64,000 nucleotides of DNA from Halobellus litoreus (GTDB lineage: Archaea; Halobacteriota; Halobacteria; Halobacteriales; Haloferacaceae), in contig NZ_JANHAW010000003.1 in assembly GCF_024464595.1 (NCBI RefSeq), forward strand, positions 466,407 to 530,406, read 5' to 3'. The translations under genes and the position numbers were made by a program. Positions 25,794 through 35,057 of this stretch are shown piece after piece (position 1 is the first letter of the stretch; each line of letters opens with the position of its first letter). The notes below the pieces were generated by a model. That model had not been told where the DNA came from and did not search any database. It was given only the letters and a program-made list of their open reading frames with translations.

Positions 25794-28688
25794 ATGGCAG
25801 CCCATACCTCACCTCCCGATCCCGCAACGACTGTAACCACACTTACTGATCGTCTCGCTGGAAACGTGGCAACTGGCGATGCGGAGCGTGCTTTGTTCGC
25901 GACTGACGCCAGCGTGTATCGCCAGCAACCGGAGATCGTTGTCTTCCCCCAGACCGTCACAGATGTGCAAGAGGCTATTGCCTTTGCATCGGAAACGGGC
26001 CGTTCAGTAACCGCCCGTGGCGCTGGAAGTAGTCTCACTGGTAATGCCATCGGTTCCGGAGTGATAATAGACACCACCCAGCACCTGACCGACATTCAGG
26101 AAATCAACCCCGCTGAGCAGTCAGTTACTGTTGACCCAGGGGTCGTGCTAAATGAGTTAAATGAGTCTCTCCAAGAGTACGGACTCTACTTCCCACCCGA
26201 TCCGAGTACAAGTGATACGTGTACCATCGGAGGTATGGTCGCTAACGATGCTGCCGGCGCCCACTCCGTCCGCCACGGAACGACCCGGGATAACGTCGAA
26301 TCTGTAGAAGTGGTCCTGGCAGACGGCTCCATAGCGACATTCGGAGAAGTCGATGGAGAGGCTCTCGAGCAGTTACTCGCTACTGAAGGCCGAGTCGGCG
26401 AAGTGACCCAAACGGTCTCTGACCTTTGTCAGGAACACGCCGACGAAATCGCGGAACAATATCCGGACGTGGATCGAAACTCGAGTGGATACGATCTGCA
26501 ATCTGCAGGTGATGCAGACGGGCAGTGGCTCGATCTCTCGAAATTGCTGGTCGGAAGCGAGGGCACGCTGGGGTTCATAACCAGTGTGACGCTCGACTTG
26601 ACACCGCGTCCAGAGAGACGAGCCGCGGCTATGATCTATTACGAAAATGTTGTTATGGCTGCCGACGCTGTTCAATCTACGCTCACCGCCGACCCCAGTG
26701 CTGTCGAACTCATTGACGACACTGTACTCAAATACGCTCGCTCTGCGTGGAACTTCGAGCGAATTCCTGAGGATGCCGGTGCGGCACTTCTCGTCGAAGT
26801 TGAATCCACTTCGGAGAGAGCGATCAGTGATCGGCTCGATGTAGCCATCGATATGGCTAGAACCGATAGTACCGTTGCCGTCGAGCGAGCAGTAGAAAGC
26901 GACGAACAAGAAACACTCTGGAAGATTCGGAAGGCATCAAATCCGCTCCTGAACCGGCGTCCGGGTCCTGAAGAAGCGCCATCGTTCATCGAAGACGCCG
27001 CGATACCCACTTCTGAACTCGCGGGGTACCTCTCAGAAGTACTGGAAGTGCTCGACAAGTACGCACTCGAGACGAGTGGTTTCGGCCACGCAGGCCAAGG
27101 TGTTCTCCACATCAAGCCGTTCCTTGATCTTCGAACTGTGGAAGACCGCGAGATATTCGAAGCCGTTTCCGAGGAGGTTCATACTATCGTGCTCAAGCAC
27201 GGTGGCAGCGTCAGTGGTGAACACGGTGACGGACGGTTGCGGAGTCGGTACGTGAAGCAACAGTACGGCAAGGAGCTGTACGCGGCATTCCGTAGAGTGA
27301 AACAAGCTTTCGACCCGGAGGGCGTATTCAATCCGGGGATAATCGTTCCCGATTCCGGAGGTACCGTTGCGGAACTAGATGAAGGATTCCGCTACGAGGA
27401 CTACGAGCCATCAGCCCCAGAACCGTCTCTCGACTTCGGAGAAGAGAAAGTAGGGGGGCATATTGAGCGATGTAATGGTTGCTCGAAGTGTCGGTCCACA
27501 GGAGATGGGGTGATGTGTCCCACCTACCGTGCGACGCGCGATGAGGTTATGAGTACGCGCGGACGCGCAAACTTGCTACGTGAAGCTATGGACGGGACGC
27601 TCGGTCAAGATGCTATCGAGAGCGATTGGTTCCACGAAGAAGTCCTCGATCTCTGTATAAGTTGTAAGGGCTGCGAGACCGAGTGTCCGACAGGAGTGGA
27701 TATGGCGAAACTCAAGACAGAACTCAAACATCAAAAACACCAGTCAGACGGGATCCCACTCCGCTCTCGGCTGTTTGCGAATATCCGATTTGTAAACAGA
27801 CTCGGCACTGCACTTGCCCCGATGACGAATTGGATTAAGGATCGCTCCTTCGTCAAGCGCGGGATCGAAGCCACGATGGGAATCGACAGTCGACGGTCTC
27901 TGCCCGATTTCGCTGCCGAATCTTTCCTCTCGTGGTACTCCGACCGAGGTGATTCTAGTACGCCAAAGAGCGGCCGCAAAGTCGTCTTTTTCCCCGATTC
28001 GTATACCTCGTATAATCATCCGGACGTGGGAAAAGCTGCAGTTCTGCTGCTCGAAAACCTAGGCTACGACGTAGTTGTTCCTCCAGTCACTGACAGCGGG
28101 CGGGCCTCACTATCACAGGGTATGATTGACCGTGCCCGCGCTTTCGCTGAAACCAATGTGGATGTACTGGCGCCGTATGCGGACGAAAACACGCCAGTTG
28201 TGGGAGTCGAACCATCGAGTGTATCCGCACTTGTCGAATACGATGACCTCCTCGATGACGCAAAAGGGGTCCCAGAAATCGCTACGACAGTGTCCCAATT
28301 CATCCTCGACGACCTCACGCCCCAGCAAATTAGCGACGCTTTCTCTGTGCGCAGAAATCAGCGGATCGCATATCACGGCCACTGTCATGCAAAAGCGAAG
28401 GGGTGGTCAAGTGCGGTTCGAACACTCCTTAGCCTCGCTGGATACGACGTCGTAGAAACTGACACCACGTGTTGTGGTATGGCCGGGTCTTTCGGTTACG
28501 AGAGCGAACACTACGACCTCTCGGTGCAAATGGGTGCCAAATTGGAAAATCAGTTGGATGCCGTCGACCCCGATGTCATCGCCGTAACGGGTGCCTCATG
28601 CTCCCAGCAGCTCGCTGATAGCGGTCGAAATTCGCGCCACCCGATACAACTTCTGTCCGAGGGGGTGATTACTAACTCATCGCGTTAA
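25794..28688 (+). CDS. FAD-linked oxidase / Fe-S fusion (D-2-hydroxyacid dehydrogenase, GlcD-GlcF or YdiJ type)
   Basis: A 964-residue protein combining a GlcD-like half and a GlcF-like half. Residues about 45-250 form the FAD_binding_4 domain (TARGAGSSLTGNAIG, GTTRDNVESVEVVLADG), about 270-530 the FAD-oxidase C domain (SGEHGDGRLRS), and from about 560 two 4Fe-4S motifs (CNGCSKC and CISCKGCETECP). The C-terminus has two CCG domains (YHGHCHAKA and TCCGMAGSFGYE). It oxidises a D-2-hydroxy acid and passes electrons to the membrane chain. The one-chain form resembles D-2-hydroxyglutarate dehydrogenases of the YdiJ type, as well as lactate/glycolate oxidases. Confidence 0.88.
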   Translation: MAAHTSPPDPATTVTTLTDRLAGNVATGDAERALFATDASVYRQQPEIVVFPQTVTDVQEAIAFASETGRSVTARGAGSSLTGNAIGSGVIIDTTQHLTDIQEINPAEQSVTVDPGVVLNELNESLQEYGLYFPPDPSTSDTCTIGGMVANDAAGAHSVRHGTTRDNVESVEVVLADGSIATFGEVDGEALEQLLATEGRVGEVTQTVSDLCQEHADEIAEQYPDVDRNSSGYDLQSAGDADGQWLDLSKLLVGSEGTLGFITSVTLDLTPRPERRAAAMIYYENVVMAADAVQSTLTADPSAVELIDDTVLKYARSAWNFERIPEDAGAALLVEVESTSERAISDRLDVAIDMARTDSTVAVERAVESDEQETLWKIRKASNPLLNRRPGPEEAPSFIEDAAIPTSELAGYLSEVLEVLDKYALETSGFGHAGQGVLHIKPFLDLRTVEDREIFEAVSEEVHTIVLKHGGSVSGEHGDGRLRSRYVKQQYGKELYAAFRRVKQAFDPEGVFNPGIIVPDSGGTVAELDEGFRYEDYEPSAPEPSLDFGEEKVGGHIERCNGCSKCRSTGDGVMCPTYRATRDEVMSTRGRANLLREAMDGTLGQDAIESDWFHEEVLDLCISCKGCETECPTGVDMAKLKTELKHQKHQSDGIPLRSRLFANIRFVNRLGTALAPMTNWIKDRSFVKRGIEATMGIDSRRSLPDFAAESFLSWYSDRGDSSTPKSGRKVVFFPDSYTSYNHPDVGKAAVLLLENLGYDVVVPPVTDSGRASLSQGMIDRARAFAETNVDVLAPYADENTPVVGVEPSSVSALVEYDDLLDDAKGVPEIATTVSQFILDDLTPQQISDAFSVRRNQRIAYHGHCHAKAKGWSSAVRTLLSLAGYDVVETDTTCCGMAGSFGYESEHYDLSVQMGAKLENQLDAVDPDVIAVTGASCSQQLADSGRNSRHPIQLLSEGVITNSSR

Positions 28689-28807
28689 GCGGTTTTTCAG
28701 AGACGAAATCCTCGTAACACGGTTGGGAATTGGTATAGTAGACGTACAGCAACGAGAATCAAAAAGGGGAAAAGCCAAGTCAGCGGTGATATAATCTATC
28801 TGATTGT

Positions 28808-29944
28808 ATGCCACAGAAATCGCGTGCGCTCGTGATGGAAGAGCCTGGCGAATTGGAAATGAAAGAGCTTGGGGTCCCAGAGGTTGGTGCGAAAGACATT
28901 CTGGTCAAGGTCGAACTCAGTGGGATCTGCGGGTCGGATGTCCATATGTACGATGGAGGTATGGATCTTAACTTCCCCGTACTCCCGGGGCATGAATTTT
29001 CGGGCGTCATCGAGGATCTGGGTGACGATGTGGAAACGGACGCGAAGGGAGAGTCCGTCTCCGAGGGTGACAAAGTGACGGTTGTCCCGGGTATCGTTTG
29101 TGGCGAATGCTGGTACTGCAACAACGTGCCGACTCGACCCACCACGTGTAAGAACCGCGATGTCTACGGATTCTTGGGTACTGATTACCGGCAGGGGGTC
29201 CACGGCGGCTTCAGTGAGTATATGATCGCTGACGGTCGTTCCAGCTTTTACAAACTCCCTGATGGGATGGATATCGAACTGGGGGCGCTTGCCGAACCCC
29301 TCTCAGTTGCTACGCGCGCCTTCGAACGGGCCTACAGCCCCGGTATCCCAGACGCGCGTGAGGGCATTGGCATCGGGAAGTCCATCGCTGTCCAAGGCGC
29401 CGGCCCAATAGGCCTACTCGCAATGAGCGCCGCTGAGGCCGCTGGCGCTGGTCAGATCATCGCTGTTGACGCAATCGAAGAGCGGCTATCGTTAGCTCAA
29501 GAGTTCGGTGCGACTCACACGGTGGACCTGACTCAATATGACGGCGACGATGATCTCATTCGGGCCGTGAAAGAGTTAACACCCGGAAACGTCGGACCTG
29601 ATGCCGCAATCGAGGCCGCAGGGATTCCCGTTGCGTTCAGCCAGGGAATCGAAATTCCCCGCGACGGGGGCACTCTCGTGGAAGTGGGTCACTACGCGTA
29701 TAGCGGTGAAGCCGAAGTCAATCCGACCCGGGTGGTCCAGAAGGACATCGATCTCAGAGGGAGCCTCGCGTATCCCCCGAACCAGTTCGAAACGTCGCTT
29801 TCGCTGCTTGACCAGCTTAAGGACGACGTCCCCTTCGACACGCTATTTAATCACAAGGCCGGATTCGATGACGCTGAGTCGGCCTATGAGGCGCAAAAGA
29901 GCGGCGAAGCGTACCGCGCCACGATCCATCCATTCGGCGTATGA
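28808..29944 (+). CDS. zinc-dependent alcohol dehydrogenase, butanediol/threonine dehydrogenase-like
   Basis: A 378-residue MDR enzyme. It has catalytic zinc motif GICGSDVHMYDG and LPGHEFSG, a structural-zinc loop with CGECWYCNNVPTRPTTC, and NAD binding at VQGAGPIGLLAMSAA. The pattern suits 2,3-butanediol, sorbitol or threonine dehydrogenases. It is the first gene of a second operon: its TGA overlaps the ATG of the gldA-like gene, and an acetoin-type dehydrogenase complex follows. That order would suit diol to ketone to acyl-CoA oxidation, an inference from context. Confidence 0.87.
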   Translation: MPQKSRALVMEEPGELEMKELGVPEVGAKDILVKVELSGICGSDVHMYDGGMDLNFPVLPGHEFSGVIEDLGDDVETDAKGESVSEGDKVTVVPGIVCGECWYCNNVPTRPTTCKNRDVYGFLGTDYRQGVHGGFSEYMIADGRSSFYKLPDGMDIELGALAEPLSVATRAFERAYSPGIPDAREGIGIGKSIAVQGAGPIGLLAMSAAEAAGAGQIIAVDAIEERLSLAQEFGATHTVDLTQYDGDDDLIRAVKELTPGNVGPDAAIEAAGIPVAFSQGIEIPRDGGTLVEVGHYAYSGEAEVNPTRVVQKDIDLRGSLAYPPNQFETSLSLLDQLKDDVPFDTLFNHKAGFDDAESAYEAQKSGEAYRATIHPFGV

Positions 29945-31017
29945 GAAAACATCTCCTCGCCCCCGGGGCCTATGTGCAGGGCGACGGCGTTATCGCCACA
30001 GGGGAATCGTTCGGGACGCTACAGGGAACGACCGCGTTCGTCCTCGGGGGCGAGACGGCCCTCTCGATGACAGAGTCAGATCTCCACCTCGGACTCGAAT
30101 CAGCAGGAGTGGATGTCGCCGCTATCGAGCCTGGAGTGGATAGTTGTACATTCGACCGGATCGAGTCGCTAGTTGACGACGCAACGGCAGCAGCAGCGGA
30201 TACAATCATCGGAGTCGGTGGCGGGGTCGCTCTTGACACGAGTAAGGCGGTTGCCGACGCTCTAGATGCAGAGCTAGTCACGGTTCCGACGATCGCGAGC
30301 ACCGATGCGCCCTGTAGCTCGGTTTCGGTTGTCTACGACGAGGAGGGCAACTTCGACGGCTACGTTCACAGGGATCGTGACCCCGATCTCGTGTTAGCCG
30401 ACACGGGCGTAATTGTCCGCGCACCCACACGATTCCTTCGATACGGGATGGGTGATGCCTTCGCCACTCGCTTCGAGGCCGAAGCAGTCGCACGATCGAA
30501 CGAAGTAACGCATGCTGGTGCTCACTCGACCGGTGCTGCGTTGACTCTTGCCCGTTCTACATTTGATAACCTCCTATCATATGGAGAGTCGGCACTAGCC
30601 GCGAACGAGCGGACCGCTGTCACTCCCGCGTTCGAACGCATTGTAGAGACGAACACGTTGCTTTCCGGTCTTGGTTTCGAGTCTGGGGGGCTCGCTGCTG
30701 CCCATGCGTTCGGGAAAGGCTTCTCGAAGACGGACGCAGACGCTCAACACGGGCTCTTGATTGCGTTCAGCACAATCGCCCAACTAGTGCTGGAAGACCG
30801 TGACCCGGACATTCTCGAATCGGCACTGGACGTCTATCACACACTGGGTCTGGACCGCCGGCTCACTGATCTCGGAATCAATGACGGCGCAGTCGAGACC
30901 GTCGCTAAGAACGCTTGTAGTAAGGATACGACGATGAGCAATGAGCCGGTTACTGTCTCCCCCGAACGAGCGGCCGCGGCTCTTCGGACGGCTGACGAAC
31001 TCATCGCTCAGTACTGA
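29941..31017 (+). CDS. gldA: glycerol dehydrogenase-like protein
   Basis: A 358-residue iron/zinc polyol dehydrogenase of the GldA branch. It has IIGVGGGVALDTSKAVAD for NAD, the GldA-typical STDAPCSSVSVVYDEEGNF, and metal ligands Asp in YGMGDAFATRFEAEA, His in AAHAFGKGF and His in DAQHGLLIAF. GldA oxidises glycerol to dihydroxyacetone and also vicinal diols and 1-amino-2-propanol. The start overlaps the upstream zinc dehydrogenase as ATGA, so the two are produced together. Substrate here is likely a small diol or amino alcohol. Confidence 0.87.
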   Translation: MRKHLLAPGAYVQGDGVIATGESFGTLQGTTAFVLGGETALSMTESDLHLGLESAGVDVAAIEPGVDSCTFDRIESLVDDATAAAADTIIGVGGGVALDTSKAVADALDAELVTVPTIASTDAPCSSVSVVYDEEGNFDGYVHRDRDPDLVLADTGVIVRAPTRFLRYGMGDAFATRFEAEAVARSNEVTHAGAHSTGAALTLARSTFDNLLSYGESALAANERTAVTPAFERIVETNTLLSGLGFESGGLAAAHAFGKGFSKTDADAQHGLLIAFSTIAQLVLEDRDPDILESALDVYHTLGLDRRLTDLGINDGAVETVAKNACSKDTTMSNEPVTVSPERAAAALRTADELIAQY

Positions 31018-31147
31018 CCCGCGAATTTCGAAGCGGGTCTGGACTGACCATCCGACACATTTCGCGTCCATCAATCCGAGTGATGTTCGCTGAGGAAGAG
31101 CAGATTTTAGTGGAAAACTATTTGGAGGGGGCGCGGAAGTAACTGAT

Positions 31148-32128
31148 ATGGTAGCGCCTGAGGAGCGAAAAGACCTCCATGAGGATCTATTGTTGAATAG
31201 GCTTTTTGAGGAGAAAGTTCTCGAAGTGTACGAAGACAGTGGCATTCCCGAACTACCTCACTTGAGTTTGGGCCAAGAAGCCGTTGGGGTAGGCACGGTG
31301 TTCGCACTGGAAGACGATGACTGGCTCTCCCCGTCTTTGCGAACACGTGCGGTCACGCTGATGCGCCTCTCACTACGCGATGTCGTCACTGGTATGTTCG
31401 GGACGGAATCTGGGCCCACTGAAGGGCGTACGACTCAACACCATCTTGGATCGTCAGAGGCCCACGTTATGGGCACCACCGGTATGGTCGGTAGCCACCT
31501 CAACGTGGCTGCTGGCGCGGGGCTCACCGCACAACAACTCGGGGAGGACCGCGTGACGGCTGTTTTCTTCGGTGACGGTGCAGCTACGCGTGGAGAATTC
31601 CATACCGCACTCAACTTTGCCGCCGTTGAGGACCTCCCGGTTATCTTCGTTTTGGAGAACAACGAATGGATCGAAGAAACCCGGGCCCTCGACGTAATCG
31701 CAGTTGAAGAGAACATCAGCGAAATGGCGGGTCATGATCTCCCGAAGGAGGTGATCGACGGACAAGATGTTGACGAGGTCGTCGACACCGTTTCGGAGGC
31801 AGCCGAGCGAGCGCGTTCCGGGGACGGTCCAACGCTGATCGAGGCCAAGACCTATCGGTACCGACCCCACGCAGAAGTCATCCCAGAACGCCGCGACGAG
31901 GACGAAATTGCAGAGTGGAAAGAGCGCGATCCCGTCGAGCTCCATCGTGAATACCTTCTCGATAATGACATCGTGGACGAAGGCTGGCTCGAATCGACAC
32001 GAGATGCACTTATGAAAGATATCGAAGACGCGTTCCAGTTTGCCGAAGAGGACTCCCTACCGGATGAAGAGGCGATGTACAAGGTGTACAAAGACACTGA
32101 CGTCGATAGACACGGAGGTGTCCGCTGA
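31148..32128 (+). CDS. TPP-dependent dehydrogenase E1 alpha subunit (pyruvate/acetoin type)
   Basis: A 326-residue E1alpha. The thiamine diphosphate motif GDGAATRGEFHTALNFA to LENN spans about 141-171, and the conserved HHLGSSEAHVMG and YRYRPHAE segments are present. With E1beta it decarboxylates a 2-oxoacid, or cleaves acetoin, and loads the acyl group on E2. Its short length without an N-terminal extension favours the acetoin dehydrogenase or archaeal branch over classical pyruvate dehydrogenase. TGATG overlap links it to E1beta. Confidence 0.9.
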   Translation: MVAPEERKDLHEDLLLNRLFEEKVLEVYEDSGIPELPHLSLGQEAVGVGTVFALEDDDWLSPSLRTRAVTLMRLSLRDVVTGMFGTESGPTEGRTTQHHLGSSEAHVMGTTGMVGSHLNVAAGAGLTAQQLGEDRVTAVFFGDGAATRGEFHTALNFAAVEDLPVIFVLENNEWIEETRALDVIAVEENISEMAGHDLPKEVIDGQDVDEVVDTVSEAAERARSGDGPTLIEAKTYRYRPHAEVIPERRDEDEIAEWKERDPVELHREYLLDNDIVDEGWLESTRDALMKDIEDAFQFAEEDSLPDEEAMYKVYKDTDVDRHGGVR

Positions 32129-33105
32129 TGGCTGAATTAACTGTTCGAGATAGCATCAACCGAGCGCTTGCTGAAGAGATGAATCGTGATGAACGTGTCT
32201 TCCTTTACGGCGAGGACGTCGCCGACTATGGCGGTCTTTATCAGGTGACGGAAGGACTGCGGGACGAGATCGGCGAGGATCGTGTCTTCGATACACCGCT
32301 CTCTGAGACCACACTCGGAGGCACCGCGGTCGGGGCTGCTCTCACCGGAACACGCCCCGTCGTCGAAATTATGTTCGGTGACTTCCTCTCTATCATCGCG
32401 GATCATCTGATAAATTATGCCGCGAAAATGCATTTCAATTATAGTGACGATACCAGTGTTCCGCTCGTCGTCAGGACTACATACGGAGCCGGAGACCAGT
32501 TCGGCCTCCACCATAGTCAAGACCCAATCTCCTGGTTCCAGAATGTTCCCGGACTCAAGATGATCGCGCCCTCGACGCCGGCGGATTACAAGGGACTTCT
32601 CAAATCTGCCGTACGCGACGATGACCCGGTCATCTTTTTCGAGAACAAGCAGCGCTATGACCTCTCAGGCGAGGTTCCGGAAGGCGATCATACGGTCCCA
32701 ATCGGCGAAGCTGACATCAAGCGAAGCGGCAAAGATATGACCATCGTCGCCATCGGTGGAATGGTAGACATCGCCCTTGAGGCGGCTCAGTCTCTCGCCG
32801 ACCAGGGGTATGACTGTGAGGTAATCGATCCCCGGACTGTGATGCCCCTCGATAAAGAAACCATCATTGAGTCTGTGAAAAAAACGCACGCGCTTACCGT
32901 TGTCCACGAATCCGCCCGATTCGGCGGTATCGGTGGCGAAATTGCGAGCGAAGTCGCAGATGAGGCCCTGTTCTACCTCGATGCACCAGTAAAACGCGTC
33001 GGTGCACCGTTCACCCCGGTTCCCTTCGCAGAGAACCTCGAGCAGATGTATCTGCCAGGCGCGAAGGACGTAGAGACAGCCGTCGTTGATGCACTTGAGG
33101 AATAG
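32128..33105 (+). CDS. TPP-dependent dehydrogenase E1 beta subunit
   Basis: A 325-residue transketolase-like E1beta. It has VRDSINRALAEEMNRDERVF, GEDVADYGGLYQVTEGL, the central TTYGAGDQFGLHHSQDPISW and the C-terminal region VIDPRTVMPLDKETI to VHESARFGGIGGE. It forms a heterotetramer with E1alpha. It starts on the last base of the E1alpha stop and ends three bases before E2, so the three are one coupled unit. Confidence 0.92.
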   Translation: MAELTVRDSINRALAEEMNRDERVFLYGEDVADYGGLYQVTEGLRDEIGEDRVFDTPLSETTLGGTAVGAALTGTRPVVEIMFGDFLSIIADHLINYAAKMHFNYSDDTSVPLVVRTTYGAGDQFGLHHSQDPISWFQNVPGLKMIAPSTPADYKGLLKSAVRDDDPVIFFENKQRYDLSGEVPEGDHTVPIGEADIKRSGKDMTIVAIGGMVDIALEAAQSLADQGYDCEVIDPRTVMPLDKETIIESVKKTHALTVVHESARFGGIGGEIASEVADEALFYLDAPVKRVGAPFTPVPFAENLEQMYLPGAKDVETAVVDALEE

Positions 33106-33108
33106 CAA

Positions 33109-34482
33109 ATGCAGAAACTTACGCTTCCGAAAAGCGGTCAGGGGATGACGGAGGGCCTGCTGCTGGAGTGGCATTTCGAAGCCGAAGATTCTGTCTCAGA
33201 AGGCGACCCGGTCCTGGATTTTGAGTCGGAAAAAATGGTCGGTGAGGTAACGGCCAACCAGGATGGAGTGCTCCTGCAGAAAGAGGTTGAGGAAGGCGAG
33301 ACGGTCGCTGTTGGGACTGTGTTAGGCTGGATTGGTGAAGAAGGTGAAACGCCCCCCAACCAAGAGGAGTCTACTGAAACCGCATCTGATTCCGAGAGGG
33401 GAATTGAACCGAACGTAGAATCCAACGAGGTCAGCGGCGTCATTCGAGGAACACCGACTGCGCGGCGAAAAGCTCGGGAAGCCGATGTTGATATCGAAAC
33501 CGTCGCTACTGAACTCGGGGTCAATCGAGTAACTCCGGAGGAGGTCGAGCAATACATATCCGACTCTCTAGGCGGACCAGATGCTGACGTATCTCAGCAG
33601 ACCGGAAACGAAATTCTTGGATCACCGTGGGCGCGTACAGTTGCTGCGGAGGAAGGCGTCGATATCCAGGAGGTCGGCGAGACATTAGGAGAATCCCGAA
33701 TCCGAGAACGCCACATCAGGAAGTACCTCGAGGAACGACCAGCAGAGCCTGAACCCACACAGAAATCCGACCAAACCGGTCTAACGGTCGCCGAGGAGAT
33801 CTCGATTACCGGTGGGGAGAAGGTAATGTTTGACCAAATGAGTCGTGTTGCGAAGAACTACGCGAGTACGACCACTGCCGCACGTATAGATGTTACGCCC
33901 CTACTCGATTTATATGAGGATCTGAAAGCTACCTGGGTAAACGAACAGGGCGACTCTCTCTCACTTACAGCATTTACGGCCCGGGCGGTATCGCAGACCT
34001 TGCCTGAATATCCCCGCTTGAACGCCGAATACGTGGAAGATGAGAACGTCCTACGCCTATACGATGAAGTGAATCTCGGAATAGCTGTGAACAGCGACGA
34101 CGGATTGATTGTTCCGACGATATACGACACAGAGGATTCCTCGGTGAAGGAACTCTCCCGGTCGATTGAAGAGATCGCAGCGAAGGTCGATAACCGGGAA
34201 CTCGAACCAGAGGATCTCGAGAACGGGACATTCTCCATCTCGAACGCTGGTAGCCTGGGGGCCTATATCAACACGCCTCAGATCAACCCACCCCAGACCG
34301 CGATACTTGGGGTTTGCAAGATTTTCGACGATGTCGGGGTCGTTGACGGGGAAGCGGTTCCACGGAAATATATGCATCTATGTCTGACCTACGACCATCG
34401 AGTTATCGAGGGCGCCGAAGCGGTCGGTTTTCTCCAATCAGTCAAATCCAAACTGGAATCTCCTAAATCGGTACTCCAGTAA
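33109..34482 (+). CDS. dihydrolipoamide acyltransferase (E2) with two E3-binding domains
   Basis: A 457-residue E2. The lipoyl domain (1-78) carries the lipoylated Lys42 in FESEKMVGEV. Two consecutive peripheral-subunit-binding domains follow: about 114-150 (GTPTARRKAREADVDI, VTPEEVEQYI) and about 170-206 (GSPWARTVAAEEGVDI, IRERHIRKYL). The catalytic acyltransferase domain (about 225-457) ends with YDHRVIEGAEAVGF, His about 429. It accepts the acyl group from E1 and gives it to CoA. Two tandem binding domains are unusual; one is common. The E3 partner is probably lpdA at 11.4 kb. Confidence 0.9.
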   Translation: MQKLTLPKSGQGMTEGLLLEWHFEAEDSVSEGDPVLDFESEKMVGEVTANQDGVLLQKEVEEGETVAVGTVLGWIGEEGETPPNQEESTETASDSERGIEPNVESNEVSGVIRGTPTARRKAREADVDIETVATELGVNRVTPEEVEQYISDSLGGPDADVSQQTGNEILGSPWARTVAAEEGVDIQEVGETLGESRIRERHIRKYLEERPAEPEPTQKSDQTGLTVAEEISITGGEKVMFDQMSRVAKNYASTTTAARIDVTPLLDLYEDLKATWVNEQGDSLSLTAFTARAVSQTLPEYPRLNAEYVEDENVLRLYDEVNLGIAVNSDDGLIVPTIYDTEDSSVKELSRSIEEIAAKVDNRELEPEDLENGTFSISNAGSLGAYINTPQINPPQTAILGVCKIFDDVGVVDGEAVPRKYMHLCLTYDHRVIEGAEAVGFLQSVKSKLESPKSVLQ

Positions 34483-35009
34483 TCGATTCATCTATCTAGA
34501 GGAGCACGTTTTCACTGCAACAGCATCTAAGGAATGGAGAGTGGCTCTCTTCCTCAATCAGAGATTATGCACCTGATAGCGAGAGCATCCCCGTCCAGAT
34601 CTAAGACTCTCCTCCTACTCGGACCGGACGACACTCTAGTGCAGCCTGCGTTCATCTGGGAATCCTCCAGATTATGCTGCCAGGGCCAGGTTCACCTCGT
34701 CTCGTTCCGTCTCGTGGGTTCCCCTTCTTGATGAATTCATTCGTCGCAAACCGGAGTAGTATCGAATTCCCAGGAGAAGTTTGGGGATATAAATTATGAA
34801 CGACGGATCCAACGCGACATTTGAATTAACAGAGGCAATAATGTGGACACTTGATTATCCAAGATCATTCACACAGTTTTGCCATCGTCAAAACTTCACG
34901 GACAATGATACAGTATCGAGGAACCCCCTTCCGTGGTTTATGTCTGAGATATCACCACCTGGCCACTCAGAACCAACACAACCCGGTCGTGCTCTGGACG
35001 TAGCTGTAA
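34483..35009. other. intergenic region upstream of iclR
   Basis: About 530 bases, A/T-rich, between the E2 gene and the iclR operator. The two short + strand frames here (34534-34731 and 34796-35032) have no coding character that I trust. No other structure was seen. Confidence 0.4.
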
Positions 35010-35026
35010 TTTTGGCAATACCAAAA
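35010..35026 (+). promoter_or_regulatory. inverted repeat, likely operator of the iclR gene
   Basis: TTTTGG (35010-35015), CAATA, CCAAAA (35021-35026): a perfect 6-bp inverted repeat touching the TATA-like AGTATAAGA (35026-35034) that lies 24-32 nt before the ATG at 35058. The position suits autoregulation by the encoded IclR protein. I did not find the same repeat before other genes of the island. Confidence 0.45.
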
Positions 35027-35057
35027 GTATAAGATTCGACCCCTCAAACAAGGAGAT

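Noticed and set aside
34534..35032. Two + strand frames of 65 and 78 codons before iclR
   Set aside because: Unnatural composition, no ribosome site or promoter, no homology known to me.
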